64,000 nucleotides of DNA from Flavobacterium sp. (GTDB taxonomy: Bacteria > Bacteroidota > Bacteroidia > Flavobacteriales > Flavobacteriaceae). Below the pieces are notes generated by a model. The model made no database searches. It was not told where the DNA came from and saw only the letters and a list, made by a program, of their open reading frames with translations. Below are positions 1 to 8,000 of this stretch, piece by piece. Within the stretch, counting starts at the first letter, position 1; the number at the start of each line of letters is the position of its first letter. A program made the translations under genes and the position numbers. Location: assembly GCF_024305175.1 (NCBI RefSeq), contig NZ_JAMWYY010000004.1, positions 1-64,000 of the forward strand, written 5' to 3'.

Positions 1-492
1 TGTGCTAATTCTGTAATTAAGGAAGGTGGAAAGTATTTAGTTTTATCTCATTTAGGACATTTTAGTGGCTCATCGGAATTAAAATCTATCAAAAATCCCC
101 GTAATTTGACTAAGGCAAAGAAGAAAGAGATAAATAAAACCAAGAATGGAGAAGCTTTGGGTTATAGTGATAAGTCAGAAACATATGAAAAACTTATAGA
201 CATGTATGGTATGCAATTGTTCTCATCTTTTATGTATTCTAATAAGCACTTGTATGTAGCACATATATTTGATTCAACGTTTTTAGTAGAAATTAATGGA
301 ACTGAAATAGAAATTGTGCATCCGTTTTTTAAAAATGATTTATATACGCATCAATCGGTGACTACTGATTATGGAAAATATACTTTAATGAATTTAGATC
401 ATTACGGCACTGCATTAGATAGAGAAATCTCAGTAATTGTAATACAAGGAAATCAAATAACAAAACTTGACTGGAATGAAAACCACAATTAA
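1..492 (+). CDS. Hypothetical protein, 5' end cut by window start
   Basis: The frame is open from base 1 to the TAA at 490-492, giving 163 visible codons, so the true start lies outside the window. The first visible residue is Cys (CANSV), followed by a hydrophilic Lys/Asn/Tyr-rich chain. An in-frame TTG at 106 is probably not the start, because coding-like sequence continues upstream of it. I see no domain, membrane segment or motif that I recognise. Base composition is more AT-rich than in pabB downstream. Only 29 bases separate it from pabB, but nothing links the two functionally. The frame is well supported as coding; the function is unknown. Confidence 0.6.
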   Translation, partial: CANSVIKEGGKYLVLSHLGHFSGSSELKSIKNPRNLTKAKKKEINKTKNGEALGYSDKSETYEKLIDMYGMQLFSSFMYSNKHLYVAHIFDSTFLVEINGTEIEIVHPFFKNDLYTHQSVTTDYGKYTLMNLDHYGTALDREISVIVIQGNQITKLDWNENHN

Positions 493-521
493 AGTTCTAT
501 TTAAAAATTCAACATAGTAGA

Positions 522-1874
522 TTGAGAACCCGTACTACCTATACGATACAAAACCCTTCACAATTTAAAATACAGCTATTGCAATGGGCACAGCAGTTCC
601 GGGAAGTAGTTTTTTTGGAGGGTAATGATTACCACAGGAAATATACTTCTTTTGATGCTGTACTTGCTGTTGGCGCTTTTACATCAATTGAAACTGATCA
701 TATAAATGCCTTTGCCAAACTTAATGAATATCAGCAGGTAACAAAAGACTGGCTTTTCGGTTACCTGTCTTACGACCTTAAAAACGATACTGAACAATTA
801 AGCTCTGATAATTATGACGGGCTTAATTTTCCCGATTTGTTTTTCTTCCAGCCAAAGAAAGTATTCCTGATAAAGGGAGATACTATAGAATTACAATTTC
901 TCAACATTTGTGAGGAAGAAAGCCCCCTAACCCCCGAAGGGGGATTAAAACCCGAGGGTGAGTGCGACGACAATTTGCTTTGGAAAATATTTGCCTGTAA
1001 CGAATTTGAAACCCTTAACCCGCAACCCTTAACCCGCAACCTGTTAACCATACAACAACGTATTTCACACGAAAGCTATTTAGATAAAGTAACACAGATG
1101 CTGGCACATATTCAGCGGGGCGATATTTATGAGGCGAATTTCTGCATGGAATTTTATGCCGAAAATGCAGTAATTGATCCGCTACAAACTTATCAAAAAC
1201 TAAACGCCATTTCCAATCCACCCTTTGCAGCTTATTTTAAAAATAATAAACAATACCTTTTGTGTGCTTCACCAGAGCGCTATTTACGCAAGGAAGGGAG
1301 TAAAATTATTTCGCAGCCTATAAAAGGAACTGCACGCCGTAGCACTAATTCCGCTGAGGACGAGCAAATAAAACAGGAATTGCTTGCTAATGAAAAGGAA
1401 CGCAGCGAAAATATTATGATAGTTGATTTAGTCCGTAATGATTTGTCACGTACTGCCACTAAAGGCTCGGTAACTGTAGAGGAACTTTGCGGCGCCTATA
1501 CATTTAAGCAGGTACATCATCTTATTTCTACCGTAGCCTCGCAACTAAAAGAGGGTTTTACTGCGGCAGATGCCCTTAAAACTACTTTCCCGATGGGCAG
1601 CATGACCGGAGCGCCTAAAATTTCTGCCATGCAGATTATTGAGAAGCTCGAAGAAACCAAACGTGGATTATATAGTGGTGCTTTGGGCTATTTTACTCCT
1701 AACGGAGATTTTGATTTTAATGTGGTAATCCGCAGTATTTTGTATAATGCAGCAGAAAGGTATGTATCCTTTTCTGTAGGCAGTGCTATAACTGCTAAAG
1801 CCACACCCGAAAGCGAATATGACGAATGCCTGCTAAAAGCCAAAGCTATGCGCTCTGTACTCGAAAGTAAATGA
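522..1874 (+). CDS. pabB: Aminodeoxychorismate synthase component I
   Basis: PabB joins chorismate and ammonia (from a PabA glutaminase) to make aminodeoxychorismate for folate synthesis in the cytoplasm. The chorismate-binding domain covers about residues 180-445. It carries PIKGT at residue 266 (the Lys is PabB-type; anthranilate synthase has PIAGT), DLVRNDLSR, and FPMGSMTGAPK at about 356. No ATG exists near the N-terminus: an in-frame stop lies at 477, and TTG at 522 is the only reasonable start. Residues about 134-175, between the N-terminal region and the catalytic domain, are encoded by palindromic and tandem-repeat DNA, described separately. The stop overlaps the ATG of the next gene (ATGA), suggesting translational coupling. 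TrpE is less likely given the PIKGT motif. Confidence 0.9.
   Translation: MRTRTTYTIQNPSQFKIQLLQWAQQFREVVFLEGNDYHRKYTSFDAVLAVGAFTSIETDHINAFAKLNEYQQVTKDWLFGYLSYDLKNDTEQLSSDNYDGLNFPDLFFFQPKKVFLIKGDTIELQFLNICEEESPLTPEGGLKPEGECDDNLLWKIFACNEFETLNPQPLTRNLLTIQQRISHESYLDKVTQMLAHIQRGDIYEANFCMEFYAENAVIDPLQTYQKLNAISNPPFAAYFKNNKQYLLCASPERYLRKEGSKIISQPIKGTARRSTNSAEDEQIKQELLANEKERSENIMIVDLVRNDLSRTATKGSVTVEELCGAYTFKQVHHLISTVASQLKEGFTAADALKTTFPMGSMTGAPKISAMQIIEKLEETKRGLYSGALGYFTPNGDFDFNVVIRSILYNAAERYVSFSVGSAITAKATPESEYDECLLKAKAMRSVLESK
923..943. repeat. C-run/G-run palindrome inside pabB
   Basis: The stretch has two C5 runs (923-927 and 931-935) and a G5 run (939-943). CCCCC-GAA-GGGGG forms a short perfect hairpin, followed by the related words AACCCGAGGG at 950-958. 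Such C/G-run palindromes are normally found between genes in Flavobacteriaceae, from general knowledge. Here the element lies inside the pabB frame and is translated as a Pro/Gly/Glu-rich linker. Confidence 0.7.
1010..1046. repeat. 14-bp tandem repeat inside pabB
   Basis: Two perfect copies of AACCCTTAACCCGC lie at 1010-1023 and 1024-1037. A third, degenerate copy (AACCTGTTAACC) follows. The period of 14 is not a multiple of three, so the copies are read in different frames (NPQPLTRN). This fits inserted repeat DNA better than selected protein sequence. Confidence 0.8.
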
Positions 1875-3283
1875 ATATTACAATGAAAAAATATTTTCTG
1901 TTAATCAGTTTTTTGTTTGTTCAGTTGCAGGGTTCTGCACAATCAGACTATAAAGTTTCTTATGATAGCCTTACAGAGTACCAAGGGGTTTATGAATACA
2001 CAAACAATTCAACATTAAAAATTGCCGCCTCTCCCAGAGATATTATACTGTACGCAATTATCAATCAAAGCAGATACCCGCTAAAGCCGTTGGGTAAAGA
2101 TGTATTTACAAACTCTTCAAACGAAAAAGTTACTTTCAAAAGGGATATTAATAATCGTGTGATTGCTTATACAGTTGGCAACGAAACCTTTAATCTGTTA
2201 AATAGTAAAGTAAATTTACCCGAAAGCATGTGGTATCCCAGGCCAAAGAACCGTCAAATATATCCTTACCGCTATAGTAAGCCGGTAGCAGAACACGATG
2301 GTATTACGGTATCTGAAGTCCAAAAACCACTTGATAAATGTGTACTTGAGAGGTTAGTGAATGAGGTGGCAAATGACGAATACCCTAACGTACACAGTCT
2401 CCTGATTATGCAACACGGAAAGCTTGTGTTTGAAGAATATTTTTACGAGTATAATAAAGACAGCCTTCATCAAATGCGTTCGGCATCTAAAAGCGTGGTT
2501 TCCGCACTAACGGGGATTGCCCTCCAAAACGGAGATGTAAAAGATTTACAACAATCTGTTACTTCTTATTTCCCGGAATATGGCGCTGAAATTAAAACCG
2601 GGCTTAAGGATAATATTACCATAGAAAATCTCCTTACCAATCAAAGCGGACTCGATTGTGATATAAGTAATGACAGCGCTGCCGGAAATGAAACGGCAAT
2701 GGGGCAAAGTGATGATTGGGTAAAATATACGCTTCAACTTCCTATGAGTGATGTGCCTGGGGGGAAGGGTATGTATTGTTCAGGTAACCCTATCATACTC
2801 GGACGTATAATTGAAAAATCCTCAGCTATGCCATTATCAAAGTTTGCGGAAAGATACTTATTTGGCCCGCTGGGTGTAAAAGACTTTAAATGGGATTTTA
2901 AGCCAAATAAGTCTAATGCTGAAGATTTTTGCCAGGTGTATCTTCGGCCGCGCGATATGGCAAAGTTTGGCCAGCTTTATCTTAACCGGGGTATGTGGGA
3001 CGGTAAACAGATACTCTCAACGGAATGGGTTGAGAATTCTGTATCTCTCCACAGCACAATCCAGAATGTGGGGTACGGCTACCTTTGGTGGATTAAGTAC
3101 ATTGAAAGTGAAGGTGTGCGTTATAACGGATTTGCTGCCCAGGGAAACGGCGGCCAGCGAATATTCGTTTTTCCCAGGCAGGATATTGTAATCGTTATAA
3201 CAGGGGGCAATTATAACCAACAGTCGCCGTCAGATAAAATCATAGCCGATTATATCCTTAAGGCTTATAATAAAAAGCATTAA
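1871..3283 (+). CDS. Secreted serine hydrolase, beta-lactamase/class C family
   Basis: This is a penicillin-binding-protein/class C beta-lactamase-fold hydrolase, probably acting in the periplasm on an ester or amide substrate that cannot be named. An N-terminal hydrophobic signal (MKKYFLLISFLFVQLQG, then SAQS) precedes about 120 residues of unassigned sequence. The catalytic domain follows, with S204-A-S-K207 as the SxxK nucleophile motif, a YCSGNP box as the Y-x-N-type motif, and a C-terminal GNGGQRIFVFP strand typical of the family. The start at 1871 overlaps the pabB stop; ATG at 1883 (MKKYF) is an equally good alternative. It is longer than a plain class C enzyme (about 360 residues) because of the N-terminal extension. 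True antibiotic resistance is not implied. Confidence 0.85.
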   Translation: MNITMKKYFLLISFLFVQLQGSAQSDYKVSYDSLTEYQGVYEYTNNSTLKIAASPRDIILYAIINQSRYPLKPLGKDVFTNSSNEKVTFKRDINNRVIAYTVGNETFNLLNSKVNLPESMWYPRPKNRQIYPYRYSKPVAEHDGITVSEVQKPLDKCVLERLVNEVANDEYPNVHSLLIMQHGKLVFEEYFYEYNKDSLHQMRSASKSVVSALTGIALQNGDVKDLQQSVTSYFPEYGAEIKTGLKDNITIENLLTNQSGLDCDISNDSAAGNETAMGQSDDWVKYTLQLPMSDVPGGKGMYCSGNPIILGRIIEKSSAMPLSKFAERYLFGPLGVKDFKWDFKPNKSNAEDFCQVYLRPRDMAKFGQLYLNRGMWDGKQILSTEWVENSVSLHSTIQNVGYGYLWWIKYIESEGVRYNGFAAQGNGGQRIFVFPRQDIVIVITGGNYNQQSPSDKIIADYILKAYNKKH

Positions 3284-3308
3284 TTTTGCTTTTCAAAGCA
3301 AGACAGAT

Positions 3309-4625
3309 ATGCTTACCAAACTCCGAACCCATCTCTCGCAAAACCTTACTTTTTTAGAAGGGAAGAGACTGCTGCTTGCCGTTAGCGGAGGGGTTGACAG
3401 CATGGTTATGGCAACGCTTTTTAAAGCGCTTCGCTATGATATAGCGTTGGCGCATTGCAACTTCAGTCTTAGGGGTAGCGAGAGCGATGGAGATGAAAAT
3501 TTTGTAAATACTTTCGCCAAAAAAAATAATATACCTGTACATATAACACGCTTTGATACAGGTGCTTTTGCTTTAGATAATAAAGTATCTGTTCAAATGG
3601 CAGCAAGGCAGCTTCGCTATAGCTGGTTTAATGAATTGCTTGAAAAGCACAGCTATGACTACCTGCTTACCGCTCACCATCTTGATGACCAAATAGAAAC
3701 TTTCCTGATCAATTTTACAAGAGGTACAGGCCTTGAGGGCTTAACGGGTATCCCGCAACAAAACGGCAGGGTAGTGCGACCGTTACTGCCTTTCAGCCGT
3801 AATGATATTGAGCAGTATGCACAGGAAGAGGCGTTGCAATGGCGCGAAGACAGCAGTAATGCATCTGATAAATACCTGCGCAACAAGCTGCGCCATGATG
3901 TGGTACCGGTACTTAAAACATTAAATAAAGATTTCGGGAAGTCGTTTGCATCTACTACAGAGCATTTGCAACAGGCCTTGTCTTTAGTTCAGGATGCGGC
4001 TGTTATAGTTTATAAAGAAGTAGTTACAGAGCATGAAAACCAAAAACATATAGATATAAAGCAGCTAATCAGGCTTCCAAATTATAAAGCTTATCTTTAT
4101 CAGTGGTTAAATCCGCTCGGGTTTACAGCGTGGCACGATATTTATGGCATTGTTGGTGCACAGGCAGGTAAGTATATACTTGGCGAAGGCTATAGGTTGC
4201 TTAAAGACCGTGATGTAATGATACTGGAGCCATTTTCTGAAAGTAATACTACTATTTACAGTATAAACGAAGGGCAGGAGCTAATAACCGAGCCGGTAAA
4301 ACTTCGTTTTAAGGAAATTGAAGAAATGCCTAAGGATATGCTTAAGAACAGTATATATGTTAACAAACAATTAATAAAATTCCCGTTATTTGTAAGAAAG
4401 TGGCAGGAAGGTGATTATTTTTACCCTTTCGGTATGAATGGCAGAAAAAAGAAAGTATCGAAATTTTTTAAGGACGAAAAGATGTCGCTGTCTGATAAAG
4501 AAAATACCTGGTTATTATGCTCAGGCAATGATGTTGTGTGGATTATAGGGCAGCGGGCTGATGAACGTTTTAAAGTAACCGAACAAACAACGCAAATTTT
4601 AAATATACAGCTATTACCAAAATGA
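3309..4625 (+). CDS. tilS: tRNA(Ile)-lysidine synthase
   Basis: TilS ligates lysine to C34 of the tRNA(Ile) CAU anticodon using ATP, so the tRNA reads AUA instead of AUG. The PP-loop SGGVDS lies at residues 26-31. It is followed by HCNFSLRG, LTAHHLDDQIETFLINF and the conserved RPLLPFSR, with the typical C-terminal tRNA-binding domain (FPLFVRKWQEGDYF, KKVSKFFKDEK). The length of 438 residues is normal for the full-length enzyme. It starts 25 bases after the serine hydrolase, and its TGA overlaps the ATG of dsbD (ATGA). It therefore sits in the pabB-to-dsbD transcription run. Single-copy housekeeping identity is confident. Confidence 0.95.
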   Translation: MLTKLRTHLSQNLTFLEGKRLLLAVSGGVDSMVMATLFKALRYDIALAHCNFSLRGSESDGDENFVNTFAKKNNIPVHITRFDTGAFALDNKVSVQMAARQLRYSWFNELLEKHSYDYLLTAHHLDDQIETFLINFTRGTGLEGLTGIPQQNGRVVRPLLPFSRNDIEQYAQEEALQWREDSSNASDKYLRNKLRHDVVPVLKTLNKDFGKSFASTTEHLQQALSLVQDAAVIVYKEVVTEHENQKHIDIKQLIRLPNYKAYLYQWLNPLGFTAWHDIYGIVGAQAGKYILGEGYRLLKDRDVMILEPFSESNTTIYSINEGQELITEPVKLRFKEIEEMPKDMLKNSIYVNKQLIKFPLFVRKWQEGDYFYPFGMNGRKKKVSKFFKDEKMSLSDKENTWLLCSGNDVVWIIGQRADERFKVTEQTTQILNIQLLPK

Positions 4626-6601
4626 AAAAAACAGCATTTTTATTTTTTTCAATCTTTGCTTTTATTTCAATGCACTCACAGGTGCTTGATCCTGTTAAAT
4701 GGAAATCAAAGATCGAAAAGAAATCGGATACCGAATATGTACTGATTTTTGATGGTGTAATTGAAGACGAATGGCACATGTATTCGCAATTTACACCGGA
4801 GGGCGGGCCACTACCAACAGAAATACTTTTTAATAACGCTGAAGGTAATTTTGAGGCACCCGAAAAAGCCGAAGAGAGTGAAACCCACACCCAGTTTAAT
4901 GATGTTTTTGGTGTAGATGAAACGTATTTTGATAAAACGGTTCAGCTAAAACAAACCATTAAAGTCACCAACCCTAAAAATAATCTCGTTCAAGCAGAGC
5001 TTTTTTACCAGGTTTGTAAGGAGCAGTGCATCATGCAGAACAAATATTTTGAGTTTGATTTAAAAGCATTATCATCTAAAGAAGTAGTTGAATTTGGCGT
5101 AGCTGCTGTCACGCCATCAGGTAATCAGGATGAGGGAAACGATAAGCCGGCTACAGAAACGCCTACACCTGAAAAGGAAGATGACTTAAGCTTATTAGGC
5201 TTTTTCTTGTTATGCTTTGCAGGAGGATTTACGGCTTTACTTACCCCTTGTGTATTTCCTATGATACCCATGACCGTAAGCTATTTTACGAAACAAAGTA
5301 AGACAAAAGCTGCAGGTGTAAAGAACGCTTTTTTTTACGGAATTTCTATAATCGTTATCTATGTAGTACTGGGTCTTGCGGTAAGTACAATATTTGGTGC
5401 TGATGCACTTAATGAACTCTCTACAAGCGTTTCGTTTAACCTTATATTTTTTATTTTGCTACTGGTGTTTGCCTTTTCATTTTTAGGGGCATTTGAAATT
5501 ATGCTGCCTAATTCATGGGCAAACAAAATAGACAAGCAGGCAGACCGTGGCGGTTTTATAGGCATATTTTTTATGGCATTGGCTCTTGCCGTTGTATCCT
5601 TTTCATGTACTGGTGTAATTGTTGGAAACGTTTTGGTAAAAGCATCTATTGAGGGCGGCCTTGCACCAGTGATAGGTATGTTAGGATTTTCTTCGGCACT
5701 TGCATTACCGTTTATGCTGTTTGCCATGTTCCCTGGCTGGCTTAACTCGCTGCCTAAATCGGGTGGGTGGCTTAATACCGTTAAGGTATTTTTAGGCTTT
5801 CTCGAGCTTGCCTTTGCTTTTAAATTTTTATCTAATGCCGACCTTGTTTTACAGGCGCACATATTGGAACGTGAAACATTTCTTGCCATCTGGATAGCCG
5901 TATTTGGTACTATGGCATTATATCTGTTCGGAAAAATTACCCTGCCACACGATAGCCCGATTAGTTCAATTTCGGTTGGAAGGTTAAGCCTGGGCATCCT
6001 TACCCTTGCATTTACGGTTTACCTTATTCCTGGCCTTTGGGGTGCGCCCCTTAAACTGATAAGCGGATTCCCGCCACCATCCACCTACAGCGAATCACCA
6101 TTTGGTTTCGGGGGGTCGGCGAACAACATCGGCGATAAAGAACTTCCGGAAGGCGCAAAGTATGTTGAAAACGGCATTATTTCTTTTGAGGATTATGACA
6201 GAGGTTTAGAATATGCGAAAGAGGTAGGTAAACCGGTTTTACTAGATTTTACCGGATATGCCTGCGTAAACTGCCGTAAGATGGAGCAGCATGTTTGGAG
6301 TGATTCGAAAATACTTTCGATATTAAAAAATGATGTAGTGCTGGTTTCACTATATGTAGACGGAACTGAAAAGCTTCCGGAAAACCAACAATATGTTTCC
6401 AAAACCACCGGTAAAAAGATCAAAACGTATGCACATAAATGGAGTGATTTGCAAATAAGCAGGTATAATGTAAACGCACAGCCATATTATGTGCTGATGC
6501 ACCCCGAAACGGAAGAAAATTTAAATGACCCTGTTGGCTATACCCCTGATATTGCAGAATATGAGGAATGGCTTACCTCGGGTATCAGCAATTTTAAATA
6601 A
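4622..6601 (+). CDS. dsbD: Thiol:disulfide interchange protein DsbD
   Basis: DsbD moves electrons from cytoplasmic thioredoxin across the inner membrane to periplasmic thiol proteins. A signal peptide (residues 1-19) leads to a periplasmic domain with the Cys pair C132/C136 (CKEQC). The membrane domain (about 190-480) has multiple helices and the redox Cys residues C210 (LTPCVFPM) and C329 (FSCTGV). The C-terminal thioredoxin-like domain carries C548-V-N-C551. All six redox Cys positions of the three-domain relay are present. At 659 residues it is longer than the E. coli protein, which is usual in Bacteroidota. It is the last gene of the run and is followed by a strong hairpin at 6606-6628. 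Confidence 0.93.
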   Translation: MKKTAFLFFSIFAFISMHSQVLDPVKWKSKIEKKSDTEYVLIFDGVIEDEWHMYSQFTPEGGPLPTEILFNNAEGNFEAPEKAEESETHTQFNDVFGVDETYFDKTVQLKQTIKVTNPKNNLVQAELFYQVCKEQCIMQNKYFEFDLKALSSKEVVEFGVAAVTPSGNQDEGNDKPATETPTPEKEDDLSLLGFFLLCFAGGFTALLTPCVFPMIPMTVSYFTKQSKTKAAGVKNAFFYGISIIVIYVVLGLAVSTIFGADALNELSTSVSFNLIFFILLLVFAFSFLGAFEIMLPNSWANKIDKQADRGGFIGIFFMALALAVVSFSCTGVIVGNVLVKASIEGGLAPVIGMLGFSSALALPFMLFAMFPGWLNSLPKSGGWLNTVKVFLGFLELAFAFKFLSNADLVLQAHILERETFLAIWIAVFGTMALYLFGKITLPHDSPISSISVGRLSLGILTLAFTVYLIPGLWGAPLKLISGFPPPSTYSESPFGFGGSANNIGDKELPEGAKYVENGIISFEDYDRGLEYAKEVGKPVLLDFTGYACVNCRKMEQHVWSDSKILSILKNDVVLVSLYVDGTEKLPENQQYVSKTTGKKIKTYAHKWSDLQISRYNVNAQPYYVLMHPETEENLNDPVGYTPDIAEYEEWLTSGISNFK

Positions 6602-6605
6602 CAAT

Positions 6606-6629
6606 AAAGCTCCCTGCACGGGAGCTTTT
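6606..6629. terminator. Bidirectional terminator
   Basis: AAAGCTCCC (6606-6614) pairs with GGGAGCTTT (6620-6628) around the loop TGCAC. The flanking A and T runs allow use from both sides. It lies between the convergent dsbD and flavoprotein genes. Confidence 0.85.
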
Positions 6630-6632
6630 AGT

Positions 6633-8000
6633 TTATATCTGCTTTATTAAATGCCGCGCGGCAGTCTGCACCGGGTCCCATACAGGGGAGAAGGGCGGGG
6701 CGTAGCTGAGGTCTAAATCGATAATATTCTGCAAAGTGAGGTTATACGTTAAGGCTGTTGCAATTACATCTATGCGTTTAGCAGCGCCTTCTTCGCCTAT
6801 TATTTGTCCTCCCAATAAGCGTCCACTGTTCTTTTCAGCTAATAGTTTAACGGTTATGTCTTTAGCGCCGGGGTAGTAATGGGCTCTTGTTTTACTGTTT
6901 ATAGACGCAGCAACATATTCTATCTCCAGTTTTTCGAGGTCTCTTTCCCTAAGCCCTGTGCGTGCTACTTCATATTTGCACAGCTTGCATACGGCTGTAC
7001 CTACTGCTCCCGGAAAAGTAATGTTTTCTCCTGCTAAATTGCTCCCGGCAACAAGCCCCGTTTTATTGGCTATTGTACCCAAAGCAATATGCGTATGCTT
7101 TTTACTGACAAGGTCAAGCGTTTCTGTGCAGTCGCCCGCGGCATAAACATCTTCAATGTTGGTCTGCATCCTTCCATTTACCTTTATAGCATTTTTTACT
7201 CCAAGTGCTATACCCGACCCTTTTAGGAAATCGGTATTGGGAGAAGAACCCATGCCCAAAATAACCATATCGGCTTTAATTTCCCTTTTATCTGATATTA
7301 CACCTGTAACTTTGCCATCTTCAGTTTTAAAGCTTTTGAGTCCTTCATTGCAGTATAAGGTAATATCGAGGCTGCGAATGGCTTCTGATATTTTATTCCC
7401 CATATCAGCATCAAGCGTATTCATAACATGGCTGCCCCTGTTAATAATGGTAACTTTTAAGCCACGTATTAAAAGGGCCTCCGCCATTTCCAGCCCAATA
7501 TAACCACCACCCACAATTACAGCGGTTTCCGGCTTTTGATATTCTATAAAGTTCTCAACTTTAATACCGCTTTTCAGGGTAGATACACCAAATATTCCTT
7601 CTGCACCGTAGCCTTCAACATCGGGGCAGTAAGCCTTAGCGCCGGTTGCTATAAGTAGCTGGCCGTAATCTTCCCAAAACTCCGTTTGGTTACCTATGTC
7701 CAGTACTTTAACCCTTTTGTTTTTGGTATCTACTTCTGTAACTTCATGAAGTGTTTTAACGTTGATATTATATTTATTACGAAACTCTTCCGGGCTGCGC
7801 ACAATTAGTTCTTCAACTTCAGGAACAGTTTCAGATATAAAGTAGGGTATCCCACAGGCAGAGTAGGAGGTGTACCTTGATTTTTCAAAAACAAGGATTT
7901 CCCTTTCGGGCTGCTCGCGCCTGACTTTAGAGGCTGCCGACATACCTGCTGCATCGCCGCCAATAACAACAAGCTTAGGAAGTGTTATTTTGTTATTCAT
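6633..8000 (-). CDS. CoA-disulfide reductase-like FAD/NAD(P) oxidoreductase
   Basis: This is a class I pyridine-nucleotide-disulfide oxidoreductase of the CoA-disulfide reductase / NADH oxidase / persulfide reductase group. It has an N-terminal FAD-binding GGDAAGMSAASK (from residue 14) and a single redox Cys, C49, in SYSACGIPYF; this single-Cys arrangement is the hallmark of the group. The NAD(P) site VIVGGGYIGLEMAEA and the second FAD motif VYAAGDCTE follow, then a dimerisation domain. ATG at 8000 (MNNKITL) is chosen because it gives the usual N-terminus; the longer frame to 8042 would run deep into the antiporter. It overlaps the antiporter stop by 8 bases (ATGAATAA), so the two are translationally coupled. 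The exact substrate (CoA disulfide, persulfide or oxygen) cannot be read from sequence. Confidence 0.85.
   Translation of the reverse strand: MNNKITLPKLVVIGGDAAGMSAASKVRREQPEREILVFEKSRYTSYSACGIPYFISETVPEVEELIVRSPEEFRNKYNINVKTLHEVTEVDTKNKRVKVLDIGNQTEFWEDYGQLLIATGAKAYCPDVEGYGAEGIFGVSTLKSGIKVENFIEYQKPETAVIVGGGYIGLEMAEALLIRGLKVTIINRGSHVMNTLDADMGNKISEAIRSLDITLYCNEGLKSFKTEDGKVTGVISDKREIKADMVILGMGSSPNTDFLKGSGIALGVKNAIKVNGRMQTNIEDVYAAGDCTETLDLVSKKHTHIALGTIANKTGLVAGSNLAGENITFPGAVGTAVCKLCKYEVARTGLRERDLEKLEIEYVAASINSKTRAHYYPGAKDITVKLLAEKNSGRLLGGQIIGEEGAAKRIDVIATALTYNLTLQNIIDLDLSYAPPFSPVWDPVQTAARHLIKQI

Noticed and set aside
921..1046. Possible frameshift or pseudogene in pabB
   Set aside because: The frame continues intact through the repeats into a complete chorismate-binding domain, so it is an in-frame insertion rather than a break.
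921..1046. CRISPR-like array
   Set aside because: Only two to three short tandem copies without spacers; not an array.
1871..3283. Antibiotic-resistance beta-lactamase
   Set aside because: The SxxK fold is present, but long N-terminal sequence and context do not point to resistance; kept as a general serine hydrolase.
5359..5997. 212-codon minus-strand open frame inside dsbD
   Set aside because: It lies opposite the intact dsbD membrane domain, is Ser/Pro/Asn-rich as expected for an antisense reading, and has no motif.
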